Shown: positions 9,826 to 21,463 of the stretch, piece by piece
Layout of the letters: each line of letters begins with the position of its first letter
How positions within the stretch are numbered: position 1 is the stretch's first letter
Source of the DNA: Pseudozyma flocculosa PF-1
Lineage: Eukaryota > Basidiomycota > Ustilaginomycetes > Ustilaginales > Ustilaginaceae
Direction of reading: 5' to 3'
Assembly (NCBI RefSeq): GCF_000417875.1
Contig: NW_006920883.1
Location: 481,202 to 545,201 of the forward strand
Length of the DNA: 64,000 nucleotides
The notes under the pieces: model-generated
The model's database searches: none
The model's input: only the letters and a program-made list of their open reading frames with translations
Told to the model about the DNA's origin: nothing
Program-made: the position numbers and the translations under genes

Positions 9826-11823
9826 TTAGATGTCTTCAAAGTCAAATTTGACGAGGAGGGTGCCGTGTGTCTCGCGCCCCTTGAGATCGAGCAGGCGGAT
9901 GAAGCGCCAGTGGGGAGTGCAGTAGCTCAACCTCACGGCAGCGACGGCAAACATGGGGTTACGCGAGAACTTGTCGTCGCTCTTGACGATCAGCCGGAGG
10001 AAGGTGAGCTCGTTGTCGTCGTACTCCCACTCCAGGACTTCGTTCCAGATTGGGTCGGTGTTGATGGGCTGCTCGCCCTTGTGGATGATCTGCAGCTTGT
10101 GCTGCTTGTAACCCGAGGTCTTCCTCTTGGGCGGCTTGCGTTCCAGGTCGCTCGGGTGGACGAGGGTGCAGCTGACGTATGGGCGAATATCGTCGGCTTG
10201 GCGTCCGCTAGGGATGGGGAGGTCGGTGGCACCCGCGATGTGGAGCTTCAGCTTCTTACGGCCCGTGGAAAGGTCTCCGCTGCCGCCAATCCGCAGGGCT
10301 GCGGGCTTGAGGACGTATCCGTCCGAGCCGCTGAAGAGGGCCTCGTTGAGTTGCATGGCATGGTCGTAAGACTGCCAGTTGAGAGCGCATACCTGGGCCC
10401 CGACGCCCCAGAACGGGACCGGGTTGAGGTTGCGGGACGAGATGCGTGTTCCTTTGGGGTAGACACGCATCAGATGGCGGGCATTGTGGCGAGCAATCTT
10501 GTCGCCCGATTTGGGGATGAGTGAGCCGACGCCGCTTTCTGACATATTGATGAGATGGTTGTGGGGCCCCGCGGCGAGTTCGCCGCTCAGCCACGAGTCG
10601 TTGACGGGTTTGACCGACTGGGCATAGACTCCGAGGGCCGCAAGCTCGGGAATGATGCCGACGGCCTTCGTGGCTTTCTTCTTCTCCTTGTACTTCTTCC
10701 GGTCCTCTTGGTGCTCAGCGTCTTCGTCATCACTCGAGCTGCTGCTGCTGCTGGAATCGTCGCCGTCACCATCGCCTTTCTCGCCGGCCAGGTGGAACTC
10801 AACCATGACGGCGATCTTGGCCCCCAGGTGGTCCAGCCGGATCTTTTCGCCGGTGCCCTGCTGCTCCGAGTGGCCTTCGGCTCGTACGGCCTCGCTGACG
10901 AGCCGGTCCTGCCAGACCTCCTGCATGATTTGGACGAGCCTGAGCTGCCCCTGAGCGTTGCAGTGGTTCTCGAGCGAGATGAGTACGGGGGCGGGATGGA
11001 GGGACTGGTCGCGGGCAGCCTGCTCGACCTCCTTGTCGATCGCGTCACGGATCGTCTCGCATACGGCTCGGAAGGAGATGTGGGAGGCGAGGGTGTAGCC
11101 GTGAGTGACCTTGGGTTCTTCGGCATCGTCATCGTCGTCCCAAGCATCGATCTCAACGCAGCGGGCTCCGGTGAGGAGCGCCCTTTCGTAGGCCACGGCC
11201 GAAGAGGTGCCGTAAAGCTGATGGGCCATGAGGTAGGTGTTGTGGCTCGAGCCTGGACACCAGGGCAAGGGCAGATTGGCGAAGCATCAGCGAAGATCCA
11301 GCATGCCGGGCGGAGCAGCGAGAACAGGGCGGATGAGACCGGGGCTTCGACCAACTGATGAAGTATTCCGATAAAGGGTGGGAGCGATCGGTGGCATGGG
11401 CTGGTACCTCGATGTGAGGTGCGTCGAGGAGCTCGCAAATTGCCGGCGTCATCTACAGCCGGCGGAACGAGCGCGAGTGTGAGCGGGAAGGGAGCGGATC
11501 AGTCTGAGCACGACGAGAGCTGATGCGGAGGGGCAGAATGGACGTACGGATTCGCTGTCGGGGGCGGCGTCTTGGTGGGAGAGGACGTTGTTGTCGACGA
11601 GGAAGCGACGGAGGGCGTGGCTGACCCTGAGCTGTCGCTTTGTGATTGCCGTGGGCCTGGAGGCATGGCCTCCGCCTGCGATGGAGTCGAAGTCAAACTG
11701 TTCGCCGAGGTCCTCGTCATCTTGTGCCTTTGAAAAGGGGTTGAGCCTCGAGAGGCGCGAGGTTAGGATCGAAGGGGTGCCTTGGTCGTCGTTGGCGGTG
11801 CTGGGCGTGTTGAAGTGTGACAT
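9826..11823 (-). CDS. PLC1: Phosphoinositide-specific phospholipase C (delta-like)
   Basis: The enzyme hydrolyses PIP2 to IP3 and diacylglycerol. The exons are 11548-11823, 11356-11452 and 9826-11252, giving 599 residues. The second intron has a GTTGGT donor. It is still supported, because the join restores the family motif FISSSHNTYL across the junction. His128 of that motif and the later LENHCN motif (about 220) are the conserved catalytic region of the X box. An acidic/Ser linker ([20 protein letters not shown]) separates X from Y, and Y ends with [15 protein letters not shown]2 domain follows to the C-terminus. The N-terminus holds only an EF-hand-like remnant and no obvious PH domain. 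The start is divergent from the gene at 12215, with 391 bp between. Confidence 0.93.
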
Positions 11824-12214
11824 TGTGGCGCGGGGGAATCAGGGTAGAGAGCGCTTCCACGAGGCCAGCGAGGGAGGCGGTGGCGGTGGCGGTGGTGGTG
11901 GTGGTGGTAAGGGAAGCAAAGAGTTGGATGGGTCGGACCGATGCCGGGGCGGCGGCCAAGGGCTCAGTCGTACATCACTCACGGCTCTCTGTGACGCCAA
12001 GCAGAAGCGGACGGGCCATGTGGAGGCTTGGCACGGCAGGCCAGGCTGTGGGCTTCACGGCCAAACGAAGAGCCCAACGGCGGTGGGTGCGTGGCCCAGG
12101 CGTGGCAGCGGCACTTTGCTGCCTGGCCTGGTAGCCACCTCTTCTTGATTGCACCTTCCACCCGTCCCATCAAGACGCCGCGAGACGCCGCGATAAAGGC
12201 CATACGACCCCAGC
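11824..12214. promoter_or_regulatory. Divergent intergenic region between PLC1 and the DUF4870-like gene
   Basis: The two start codons face away from each other across 391 bp, so both promoters must lie here or overlap. A (GGT/GGC)n purine-rich run occurs at about 11875-11910. No binding motif can be assigned with confidence. Confidence 0.5.
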
Positions 12215-13029
12215 ATGACCGACCCTCGAACCGATACCTCTACCTCGTCCCCCTACAGGCCATCGCTCGACGAGGACCTCGATCCGAGATACACGACCGA
12301 GTCCTATCAGCAGCAGCAGCCGCCGCCGCCGCCGTCAAACACCCACCACACCGTCGTCTTTGACGCCACCTCGCACGACCATTCCCCATCCCACGGCTTC
12401 CCTTCGTCCACCGTACCGCCTGTTCAGCCAGCTTGGTCCGTCGCCGGTCCGCCTCGCCTCTCGGATCATTCGAGCCCCTTTGCGCAGTCCTTCAACACCT
12501 CTCAATCCTGGAGCCTGAGCAGCGTCTGCGCCATCGCTTGGGCGCTGCCCCCTTTTACCAGCCTAATCGTCCTCGTCTGGGAGACCGAGAGCGTGAGTAC
12601 TAGTGTGGAGCCTCGCAGCGCAGTCGAATCGGCGGCTCCTTCACCTTGCTTCGCATTGCATTGAAAGCCTCCCTCTCTCTTTCTCTGACCCCTCTGACGC
12701 ACCTCGTCTTCGCGGCTGCTCTCGGCCCACCGCTCACCGCGCGCTGACTCCAACAGGACTTGGCCCGCTTCCACGCCTATCAATCCGGCATCCTTGGTGG
12801 CGCGCTCCTCGTCGCCCTCTGGTTGGTGCGGTCGGTCCTCGGCCTCAAAACCATCGGCCTGCTGATGGGCATGGCCGCCCTCGGCTGGTTCTGGGTCTGC
12901 GGGTGAGTCTGGCGCCCAGTTGGGCGGGCTCCAACATTGCTCCATCGCGACGTGCCCAGGACTGACCACCGTCTTGCCTCGTCCCGCTCCGTCTCGGACG
13001 CCACGAACGTGCAGCTCGACGGCGCATAA
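12215..13029 (+). CDS. Small membrane protein, DUF4870/UPF0132 (Tic20-like) type
   Basis: The exons are 12215-12592, 12757-12902 and 12960-13029, with in-frame joins and a TAA stop, giving 197 residues. The first 100 residues are hydrophilic and rich in Ser, Pro and Gln (QQQQPPPPP). The rest holds three hydrophobic segments. After the first comes an ETESDLARFHAYQS motif, which matches the (V)RFHAxQS signature between the first two membrane segments of DUF4870/UPF0132 proteins. Function in that family is unknown. The long disordered N-terminus is an addition to the usual short bacterial form. The family call rests on the motif and hydrophobic layout only. Confidence 0.75.
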
Positions 13030-14335
13030 GGCAGCGCCATCGCTGGCAAGGAATCCCTACCTGCCCCACGTCGGCGACATAGCCTCAAGATGGGTGGGGG
13101 AAGAGTGAAACGGCGCGCCCAGCAAGTCGCAGACATCCGCATCGCCTCCGCCGCCTCGTGTGTACGTGTGTGTTGATAGCCATGAGTGCAGCGTGTTCCA
13201 GCTTGTGTCTTGCTGTCGTCCTCGAGTTCGGTCGCCGGCCGTACAGCCACGGCAGAGGGCGTCGACGTGGGAAGAAGCTGAGGGGTGACAGGATCGCCGA
13301 GATCTGTCGAGTCTCAAGCATCTCCTCGCCTTTGCCGCCGTCGCCGTCGTCGTCGCACGAACCGAGCCGGACCAGCCAGGTTGAGGCAGGCGGGAGACCT
13401 CACCACCACCATCACCACGCCCTGGAGTGGACGCCTCTGGGTCGGTTGCAGGCGCCGAGGCCAGGCAGCGCTCGCGGGGCTGGCCGCCGCCGCCGGGTGT
13501 TGCTTGCTGCTGGGTGCTTTGACCTGACCCGTGCGCGATCGAGCACCAGTCGGATCCAGAGGAATTTGAACTCCCCCCCCGGAGCCGCCCAAGAGAAATG
13601 AATTGGAGAGGGGGATGGAGATTAGAAATCTCAAGAATCTCTTGAATCGGTGGTATTGCGGCCTCGCACCTCAAAGGGATGGGCGCGGGAGCAGGTGCCA
13701 GCGCGGCAGGCCTACCTGGCGTTGCAGTCCAGGCCAGGCCAGGGCGGGCAGGCTCGCGACGAGCTCAGGCCAACAAACGACGTTGGGCTGGCGTGAATGG
13801 GCTGCTGGCTGGCTGGCTGGCACGCCGGCCGCCGCCTCCAGTCCTAGGCTGGGGGCGTGGTCGACGTGGCATGGCCAGAGGCGCTCCTTCCTTGGATGCC
13901 ACCTCCTTGTCTTCTGCACCCTCCCCACCGTATCGCCATCATAACGTCCCTCCCCATCTTCATCTGTACCGTCACGCCCCTTCCTGACGACCCGGCACGA
14001 CAGCGCGCAGATATTGCCTGCGTTCTCCCCCTTTCGAGCCACCTCTCTCCCTTCACCCACGGCAGTCTCGACTCACACATCGCTCACCCTGAGTTTCGGG
14101 CTCGCCGCTCGTTCGCAGCGCCGCAAAGACCTCCCTGCTTGCTGCTACGCCCCGCCTTGATCTCTCGTCGCTGCAAGCTCGCTCTTCGCCTCGTCCCGAC
14201 CCATCTTCGTCCGCCCAAAGCTTTTCGCCGCGAGTCTGGCAGCGCCGGTTCCTGCCTTGACCTGGCACGACAGAGCTGCATACAGCCGCAACCACTCCGA
14301 CCTGCCCATCAACTCCTGGCTTTTCACGCCGCATC
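13030..14335. other. Gene-free interval upstream of SEC31
   Basis: No gene is supported. The stretch contains CAC-rich and GCC-rich simple sequence, a C9 run near 13573, and small hairpin-forming AT-richer sequence at about 13610-13650. The last 300 bp before 14336 is CT-rich, as expected for a fungal promoter and leader. Confidence 0.4.
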
Positions 14336-17300
14336 ATGAAGGCAAACATCGGCCGCACCGCCACCTTCACCTGGTCGCCCTCGGCGCTCGAGACGGATAG
14401 CCCCCTGATCGCCACCGGCACCGTCGCAGGCGCCCTCGACGAGAGCTTCAGCAACGAGAGCGTTCTCGAGCTCTGGCAGCCCGGCTACTCCTCCTCGCCA
14501 TCCGACCAGTCCGACGCCAAGCCCCTCGGCAGCGTCGCTACCAGCGCCCGGTGGGTACCGTGATAGAGCTCCAGTCGATCGCCGCGCCTCGTTGCCTTCG
14601 TTGGTCCGTGTTGGCTGACACTGCTTTCTGCCTTCGTCTCCTTCCTGCGTCTACGCCGATCTTTCTCCCCCTCATCCAGCTTCAACCGCCTTGCCTGGGG
14701 CTACGTCAACCCGTCCCGACCAAAAGGCCTACTAGCTGCCGGCCTCGAGAATGGCGAGCTCGCAATCTGGGATGCCGACAAGGTCCTCGCTGGCTCGAGT
14801 CCTGAAGAGTATGTCGTCGGACTCCTGGCATTCACGCGCGCGAACCGGCCTCTGACTGACACCACGATGGCTTCCGGTCCTCTCCTTCCTCTGCAGCTCG
14901 CAAGTCATGAAGAATAACACGCACTCGGGTCCGGTCCGCGGTCTCGATTTCAATGGACTCCAGCCAAACCTCCTGTCGAGCGGTGCCGTCAATGGCGAGG
15001 TAAGTTTTTTGTTGCCCCCTTCTGGTGCGGCTGAACCCAGGCGCCACCGGGCCTGTGTGCTGCTTGCCCACTCCGCAGTCGTCCAGTCTGGTTCTGACAT
15101 CTGCCGACACCTTCCCACCCTTGACAGATCTTCATCTGGGACCTCAACTCGCCCGGAAAGCCGTACTCGCCGGGCGCTCGCTCGCAAAAGCTCGACGAGA
15201 TCACCTCGCTCGCGTGGAACGCCCAGGTGCCCCACGTCCTGGCCACGTCGTCGTCGAGCGGGTATACCGTGGTCTGGGACCTGAAAGGCAAGCGCGAGGT
15301 CGTCGCTCTTCAATACGGCGGAGGCGCTGGCACCGCGGGCGGCAACCTCGGCGGCATGAACGGCGGCGTCGGTGGCGCGCTGGCAGCCGGAGGCCGACGC
15401 GGCATGAGCGCCGTCGCATGGCACCCTGACACGCCGACGCGCCTCGTCACTGCGAGCGAGGACGATACCAGCCCCGTCATCATGCTCTGGGACCTGCGAA
15501 ACTCTCGCGCTCCCGAGAAGATCATGACTGGGCACGACAAGGGTGTGCTGTCGCTCTCGTGGTGCAAGCAGGACGCCGACCTGCTCCTCTCCTGCGGCAA
15601 GGACAACCGCGCCATCTGCTGGAATCCGCAGACGTGCGAGATCGTCGGCGAGCTCCCTTCAAGCTCCAACTGGTCGTTCGAGGTCCAGTGGTGCCCGCGT
15701 AACCCGGGCATGCTGGCCACCGCCAGCTTCGACGGACGCATCGGGGTCCACTCCCTGCAGAGCACCAACGCTCCGGAAGGCGATCCGGTCGCGGCAGCTC
15801 CCGTCGCAGAGGGCTCCGACTTCTTCAACATGCCCGCCCAGACCGATGCGCCCTCCAAGGGCCTGTCGCTCAAGCAGCCGCCCAAGTGGCTGCGTCGGCC
15901 CGTCTCGGCCACCTTCGGTTTCGGCGGCCAACTGGTCTCGACGAGCAACTTGCCCGGGGCTACCGGCAAGACGCAGAGCAGCACCATCCACCTCCGCGAC
16001 GTCGTCACCGAGCCCTCAATCGTCCAGAGGGCCACCAGGCTGCAGCAGGCTCTCGACTCGCAGACCTTGGCCGACTTCTGTCAAGAGCGTAGCAAGGACT
16101 CAACCGCCCGCCACGACATCGCCAACTGGAAGGCGCTCCAGACGCTGTTCCGAGCCGACTCGCGAGACGAGCTCGTCGCGCTCCTCGGCTTCTCGAAGGA
16201 GGACGTCGCCGCCAAGGTCTCTGGTGCCATCGAGGCCTTCAAGTCGACCGACCTCGCCTCAACGGCTCCTTCCGCTACAGCTGCCACCGAGGCGACCGCC
16301 GCTGTCGACACTGCATCTGGTGCGGCCAGCGAGGAAGCCACTCCCGCACCGAACGGGGATGCCTCGGCTGACTCGGTTGCTGGACAAGGCGAGAGCGATG
16401 CCCCTCAGGACCAGGAAGCCAGCCTCTTCGGCGAAGAAGGCGCTGCCGCCAACAGTACCCCCGCCAACGCCTCCGCCGCCGACTTTTTCGACCAAATCGG
16501 CGATGGCGAGGCGGATGCTCCACTTGCCGACCCCTCTTCTGCAGAGACCGGATCCGCTGCCGGGGCCAAGGCGTCGCCCTTCCGCATCTATCCTGCCGAG
16601 GAGTCGACGGCGGACAAGCTCATTACCCGAGCCCTCGTCCTTGGTGACTTCGAGAGCGCCGTCTCGCTGTGCATTTCGTCGGACCGCTTCGCCGACGCCC
16701 TCCTGCTCGCCGTCCGCGGCGGTCAAGACCTGCTCGAGCGGACGCAGAAGGCCTACTTCGAGAAGCGGACCGCCCAGCTGCCCTATCTGCGGCTTTTCCA
16801 GAGCATTGTGTCCAACGATCTGTCGGATGTCGTGCAGAACGCGGAGCTCGCCGAGTGGCAAGAGATCTTCGTGGTGCTCTGCACCTTTGCCAAGCAGGAC
16901 GAGTTCAGCAACCTGGCCGAACAGCTCGGACAGCGCCTCGAGGCCAAGTACATCTCTACACAAGGCAGCGACCCGAGCGCGTCAAAGGAGCACCGCAGGG
17001 ACGCCGTGCTCTGCTACCTGGCAGCTGGCAAGCTGGAGAAGGTGGCCGGAATGTGGATCGACGAGATGCGCGAGGAGGAGCTCGCCCTCCGCAACGGCGC
17101 CAGGGACGATTCCGCGGAGCAGGGCACCTTGTATTCGGCCCACGCCGAGGCCCTCCAGACGTTCATGGAGAAGATCACTGTCTTCCAGAATGCGGTCGGG
17201 TACGTCGATGTCGACTTGCAGCAAACGGTGTCCGGCGTCGATGCCGGCCGCAATTACAAGCTCGGCGCTCTCTACGACAAGATCCACGAGTACATCGAGC

Positions 17301-19145
17301 TGCTGGCGGACCAGGGTCTCATCTCGTCCGCGCTCAAGTTCGTCGACCAGACCCCTGTCGACTATCGTCCCAAGAGCAGCGCCCTGCCCGGGCTCGCGGG
17401 GCCTTCGACGGCCGTGGGCCTGACTGCCGGCGCCATCAAGCAGCGGCTCTTGCAGGCCGAGGCCGCCCGGCCCCGGGCTGACTTCGGCGCCCATGCGAGC
17501 GATGCGTACACAACCGCGGCTCCTGGTGCTACCTCTGCTACCGCTGCTTCGACCAACGGCTACAGCTACGACCAGTACTCAGCTGCTTCAACCGCCAATG
17601 CCGGGTCGGCCGCAGTCCCCCCGGTGCCTTCGGTGCCTTCGGTGCCCATGGTGCCCGCGGTGCCCTCGTACGCGGGCCAGGATTCCTACGCCGCTGCTCC
17701 TGCCTCGCAGCCTGCGGCGGCCCAGCCTCAGACACAGAGCCGGTATGCCCCTTCGGTTCCGACGCCCGCGGCAGGCCCCGGCTTCGGTCTGCCCAATGCC
17801 CAGGACTACGCCTACAGCCCCTACTCGGCTCCAAGTCAGGCGTACGGTGCGACGGATCCGGCTGCTGTGCCTCCACCGCCCATGGGCATGTCTTACCAGT
17901 CGAAGCAGCAGGCGCTCCCACCGCCCCCGCCGGTCAAGCGCGACAACAGCGGCTGGAACGATGTCCCTCTGGCGGCCACCGCGCCCATCCGCACGCCGAG
18001 CGCGATGGGTCAGAAGGCCAAGGCGATCACCTCGCCTTTCCCCAACTCCCCCGCCTCCACGCCCGCTCCCTACGGCGCCGCCCCACCGCAGGGTCCCCCT
18101 CGCGGGTCGACGCCTTCACGCGGACTCATGAGCCCGCCTCCCCCCGGCGTCGGTCAGCAGTATGGCGCTCGCCCTGGCGGCGTCCAGAGCCCCCCTGGAT
18201 TCCGACCCCCTCCCGGCGCAGCTGGTGTCCCGCCTCCGCCGCGACCCGGCCAGGCCGGACCTCCGCCGCCCGGCCCGTATGGACAACCTCAACAGCACCA
18301 CCACCAGCAGCATCAGCAGATGCCTCCTCCCGGCGTCCCAGGTCACGGCGGTCCTGCAGCTGGACCCTACGGCCGACCTCCGTCCGCGATGGGGTCGTAC
18401 GGTCCACCCGGCGGTGCAGCGCCGTCCGGCGCGCCTCGACCGCCGCCCGGAGGACCCGGTATGGGCATGCCGGGCCAGCCTGGAGTGCCGGGCATGGCAC
18501 CGCCTCCCGGAGGTGCGCCGATGCGAGCTGTGACGCCCGGAGCCGGAGCTGGTGCTCCCCCGCGAAGCGCAACGCCTGGCGCCAAGGCCACGCCCGCCCT
18601 CAAGTATCGTGAGTAGGCTGCGGCGGCGCTGAGCAAATCTCTTGCACCGGCATGCTGACGTCGAAATACCCATCTGTCTCCCTCTCTGATGCGCAGCCGC
18701 CGGCGATCGATCGCACATTCCCGACAACCAGAAGCCCATTCTGCAGACCCTGAGCCAGGAGCTTGGGCGCCTGAAGGCGATGTCGCCGCCGAACCAGAAG
18801 CGCATGGTCGACGATACCGAGAGGAGGATCAACCTGCTGCTCGACCACCTCAACTGCGGCACGATCGACGCCAAACTGATCCAGGGGCTCCTGCAGCTCG
18901 TCGGAGGTGAGTGCTCCACGTCTCGTCGCATGATGCTTGACGGATCTTCTCGTGTCGGCGTGCGACTTGTCCTGACAGGCAACGATTCTCGAACCCTGTC
19001 TCTCCCTCGTTTCGTCGCAGCCATCAACGCGCGAAACCAGCAAGCTGCACTCAACATCCACCTGCAGCTCGTCACGAGCGCCACGGGCGACATCACTGCT
19101 GGCCTGGTCGGCGTCAAGATGCTGATTTCGAGGATGGGCGCGTGA
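14336..19145 (+). CDS. SEC31: COPII coat outer-shell protein Sec31
   Basis: Sec31 forms the outer COPII cage with Sec13 and drives budding of ER-to-Golgi vesicles. The six exons are 14336-14550, 14680-14808, 14897-14999, 15128-18608, 18697-18906 and 19021-19145; all joins are in frame, giving 1420 residues. The N-terminus (1 to about 360) is a WD40 propeller with recognisable repeats such as [29 protein letters not shown] and [17 protein letters not shown]. It is followed by an alpha-solenoid (about 460-760) containing [16 protein letters not shown] long Pro/Gly/Ala/Gln-rich region with PPP and PPG repeats (about 790-1310) follows, the usual Sec23-binding and GAP-stimulating part. A conserved helical C-terminus ends the protein. 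Length is somewhat above the yeast protein. Confidence 0.96.
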
Positions 19146-19455
19146 AGGCCAGGACTTGCTGCCCTCGAGCTGAACGCATCCAACCGGGGTCGGACCGGCA
19201 TTCGCTCTTGACCTGCGTAACCGTCCTTGTATGATGGCCGATGCGCCAGCCGCCTCTAGCGACGACGAGAAAATCGAAATAACAGTTCTCCAATGCCTCT
19301 ACGACTTTCATAGGATTACCACTCCTGGACCGAAGTGAGGATCGAGGCAGTCGTCCCAGGATCATGGCGCGCGAGCGTGATGGCATCAAGTATCGGTGTC
19401 TGTCGAGCAGGTGGAGCGAGGCGGCATGGCCTCGCCTGGCGCTCAAGAGGTCAGG

Positions 19456-20298
19456 TCACGACGAAGGGGCGGGTGAGGGAAGCAAGCGGAGCGGATAACG
19501 TGTGCCCTGCCACTGGACGCTGCCGGCATCGCCCGCGTGGAACTGGTCTGGATCGATTTCGAGGTCGTGTGCAAGGTGTTGGAGCACGAGACTAGAGGAG
19601 AGCAGGCTGAAGCGACCATACCTTTGGGCAGAGTCAGGCTTAGACTTGGCACGCCTGCGAGTGCGCACGGAGTCCGAGGTCGGGTCTGGCGACGGGTGGT
19701 AGAGGTAGCCGGTAGAGGGATCGACGTGTAGCGAGTCGGGGGCAAAGTCGTGCTGGAGGGAGCCGGCGTAGTGGAGCTTTCCGGTGCTTGTGAGCTCGCG
19801 AAAGACGATGGGCGTGTCCTGGGTCTTTACAAAGTTGAGTTCGGGCCCGCAGGGGCTGAGCCACTCGTAGCCATCGTCGTTGGCCAGACGGCATGCCAGT
19901 TGGCGGGCGGTGTCGGTGTCGGTGTCGGCGTCCTGTAGCCTCGGATCGTCGGGCCACTGCGGGCCGGATGCCGGGGCTGCGGAGAGGATGTCGTACTGTG
20001 CGATTCGAGCCCCGTCGCGAGAGGTGGGCGAGCTCGGGTTGGGGCGTAGGCGGGTGAAGAAGAAGTCGAGGAAGGCGGTGTTTTTGAAGCAAGAGGTGAG
20101 GTTCTTGGGGACCTGGTCGTGGAGAAAGAGCTGGCCGTGGACGTCGACGACGTAGCGATAGACGCGCAACGGCGTGGGCGTGGGCTGAGGCGATGAGGGT
20201 GACTGCCGGGGTGAAGTAGCGTGGCAGCAGCGGCGGCGGATGGCAGTAGTGGAGCGGAGATTGTTGGCGGTGAGGCGTGGCGCAGCTTTCAAAACCAT
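19456..20298 (-). CDS. UPF0598 / human C8orf82-like protein, probably mitochondrial
   Basis: A single exon of 280 residues. It contains the family signature YRYVVDVHGQLFLHD, then a LTSCFKNTAFLDFFFTRLRPN segment, LSPCGPELNFVKTQDTPIVF and a late GYLYHPSP. These follow the order seen in human C8orf82. The start at 20298 was chosen because the first residues (MVLKAAPRLTANNLRS, then RRRCC) look like a mitochondrial presequence. The frame stays open for 85 more codons upstream through a CA/TG-repeat stretch that is unlikely to be coding. Molecular function of the family is not established. It is convergent with SEC31 and divergent from uS8m. Confidence 0.85.
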   Translation of the reverse strand: MVLKAAPRLTANNLRSTTAIRRRCCHATSPRQSPSSPQPTPTPLRVYRYVVDVHGQLFLHDQVPKNLTSCFKNTAFLDFFFTRLRPNPSSPTSRDGARIAQYDILSAAPASGPQWPDDPRLQDADTDTDTARQLACRLANDDGYEWLSPCGPELNFVKTQDTPIVFRELTSTGKLHYAGSLQHDFAPDSLHVDPSTGYLYHPSPDPTSDSVRTRRRAKSKPDSAQRYGRFSLLSSSLVLQHLAHDLEIDPDQFHAGDAGSVQWQGTRYPLRLLPSPAPSS

Positions 20299-21001
20299 GG
20301 CGGGCGGGTGTGTGTGTGTGTGTGTGCTACAGCAGGCGTATGGGTGTGGCCATGGGTAGGTGTTGGTGGTGCAAGGTGCCGAGGCAGAGGCAGAGGCAGA
20401 GGCCAGTGGCGAGGCAACCAAAGAGGCCCCTACCAAAGCACTCGCCACAAAGACCGACAGCCCAGAGAGAGAGAGAGACTCTGTGCCCCGCAGAGAAGAG
20501 GAACACACACACACACAAGCGGACGGCTTTGGTTGCTTGGGCGACGCCTCCACCCCTTGGCCGAGCGTTGGGCTTCAAACGTTCGGCTCTCGGGCTGCAA
20601 GCCGAGGCACCGTCAGTGCAAGCCTCGTCGGCTCCGATGGCCACGCCCCGACTTTTCCAGCCACCTCGAAGCTTCACGCCGCAAGGCCCCAGCAAAGGGG
20701 GCCCTCCCTCTAAGCAACCCCCACCCGCCCATCCTCAACCATCATCTCTGGCCCGCACTCGACACACACTACTACGCATCGACACCAACAACAGCAGCAC
20801 CGTGGCGCTTCCTGAACCGCGTCAATCGAGTGAGTATACACGACCACACCAGCGCAGTGCTCAAGGGCCAGAGCATCCGCCTCCTGCCCCTCAAACCTCC
20901 GACCTCGGCGTTTGACCACCCACCCTATTTCCCTCCCCTCGCCATCTTTGCACTACCAACCTCCCTCTCTCTTTCGCGCCTCCTTCGGACCCCTCCAGAC
21001 G
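20299..21001. promoter_or_regulatory. Divergent region between the UPF0598 gene and uS8m, with GT and CA microsatellites
   Basis: About 700 bp separate the two starts. It holds a (GT)n run at 20308-20326, a (GA)n run at about 20464-20478 and a (CA)n run at 20503-20517. The stretch before 21002 is CT-rich. Both flanking products are predicted to be mitochondrial, so co-regulation from this region is plausible but inferred. Confidence 0.5.
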
Positions 21002-21463
21002 ATGCCTCTCCACGCCGACCTCTGCGTGCGCCTTCAGAACGCTGCCCGCGCCCGCCTCCGCACAGTCGCCATCCCGTCCACCAAGGACAACCTCTCCATC
21101 GTCTCCATTCTACTCCAGCACGGCTTCATCCACAACGTCACCCGCGGCACCGTCGCGGGCCCTTCCACCGCCGCCTACAACCAGGCAGGCGTCGCATCAA
21201 GGAGGCTCTGGGTAGACCTCAAGTACCGCCTCGATGACCGCCCCGTTCTGGAATCCATGAGCGCCGTCTCCAAACCCTCGCGCAAGCTCAGCATGGCCAC
21301 CGACGAGCTCCTCCGCCTCGCAACCGGCAGGAGGGCAAAGACCATCAACCCGCTCGAAATGGGCGAAATCGGCATCGTCGACTGCGGCAAAAACGGCTGG
21401 TGGGAGATCCGCGACGCCATAAAGAGGAAGCTCTCGGGAGAAGTCGTTGCTCGCGCTTCCTGA
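21002..21463 (+). CDS. MRPS8: Mitochondrial small-subunit ribosomal protein uS8m
   Basis: A single exon of 153 residues with bacterial-type S8 features: MPLHADLCVRLQNAARAR at the N-terminus, TKDNLSIVSILLQHGFI, RRLWVDLKYR and a C-terminal region GEIGIVDCGKNGWWEIRDA. It lacks the sequence of the cytosolic uS8 (RPS15a/RPS22), so the mitochondrial paralogue is called. The frame is open 30 codons upstream, but the ATG at 21002 gives the usual family start. Confidence 0.9.
   Translation: MPLHADLCVRLQNAARARLRTVAIPSTKDNLSIVSILLQHGFIHNVTRGTVAGPSTAAYNQAGVASRRLWVDLKYRLDDRPVLESMSAVSKPSRKLSMATDELLRLATGRRAKTINPLEMGEIGIVDCGKNGWWEIRDAIKRKLSGEVVARAS

Noticed and set aside
13540..13650. Possible minus-strand tRNA: a B-box-like AGTTCAAATTCC and a loop TTTCTAA that would give an Arg (TCT) anticodon.
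   Set aside because: The T stem does not pair well, no A box or acceptor stem could be found, and the spacing between the two parts is too long without an assumed intron.
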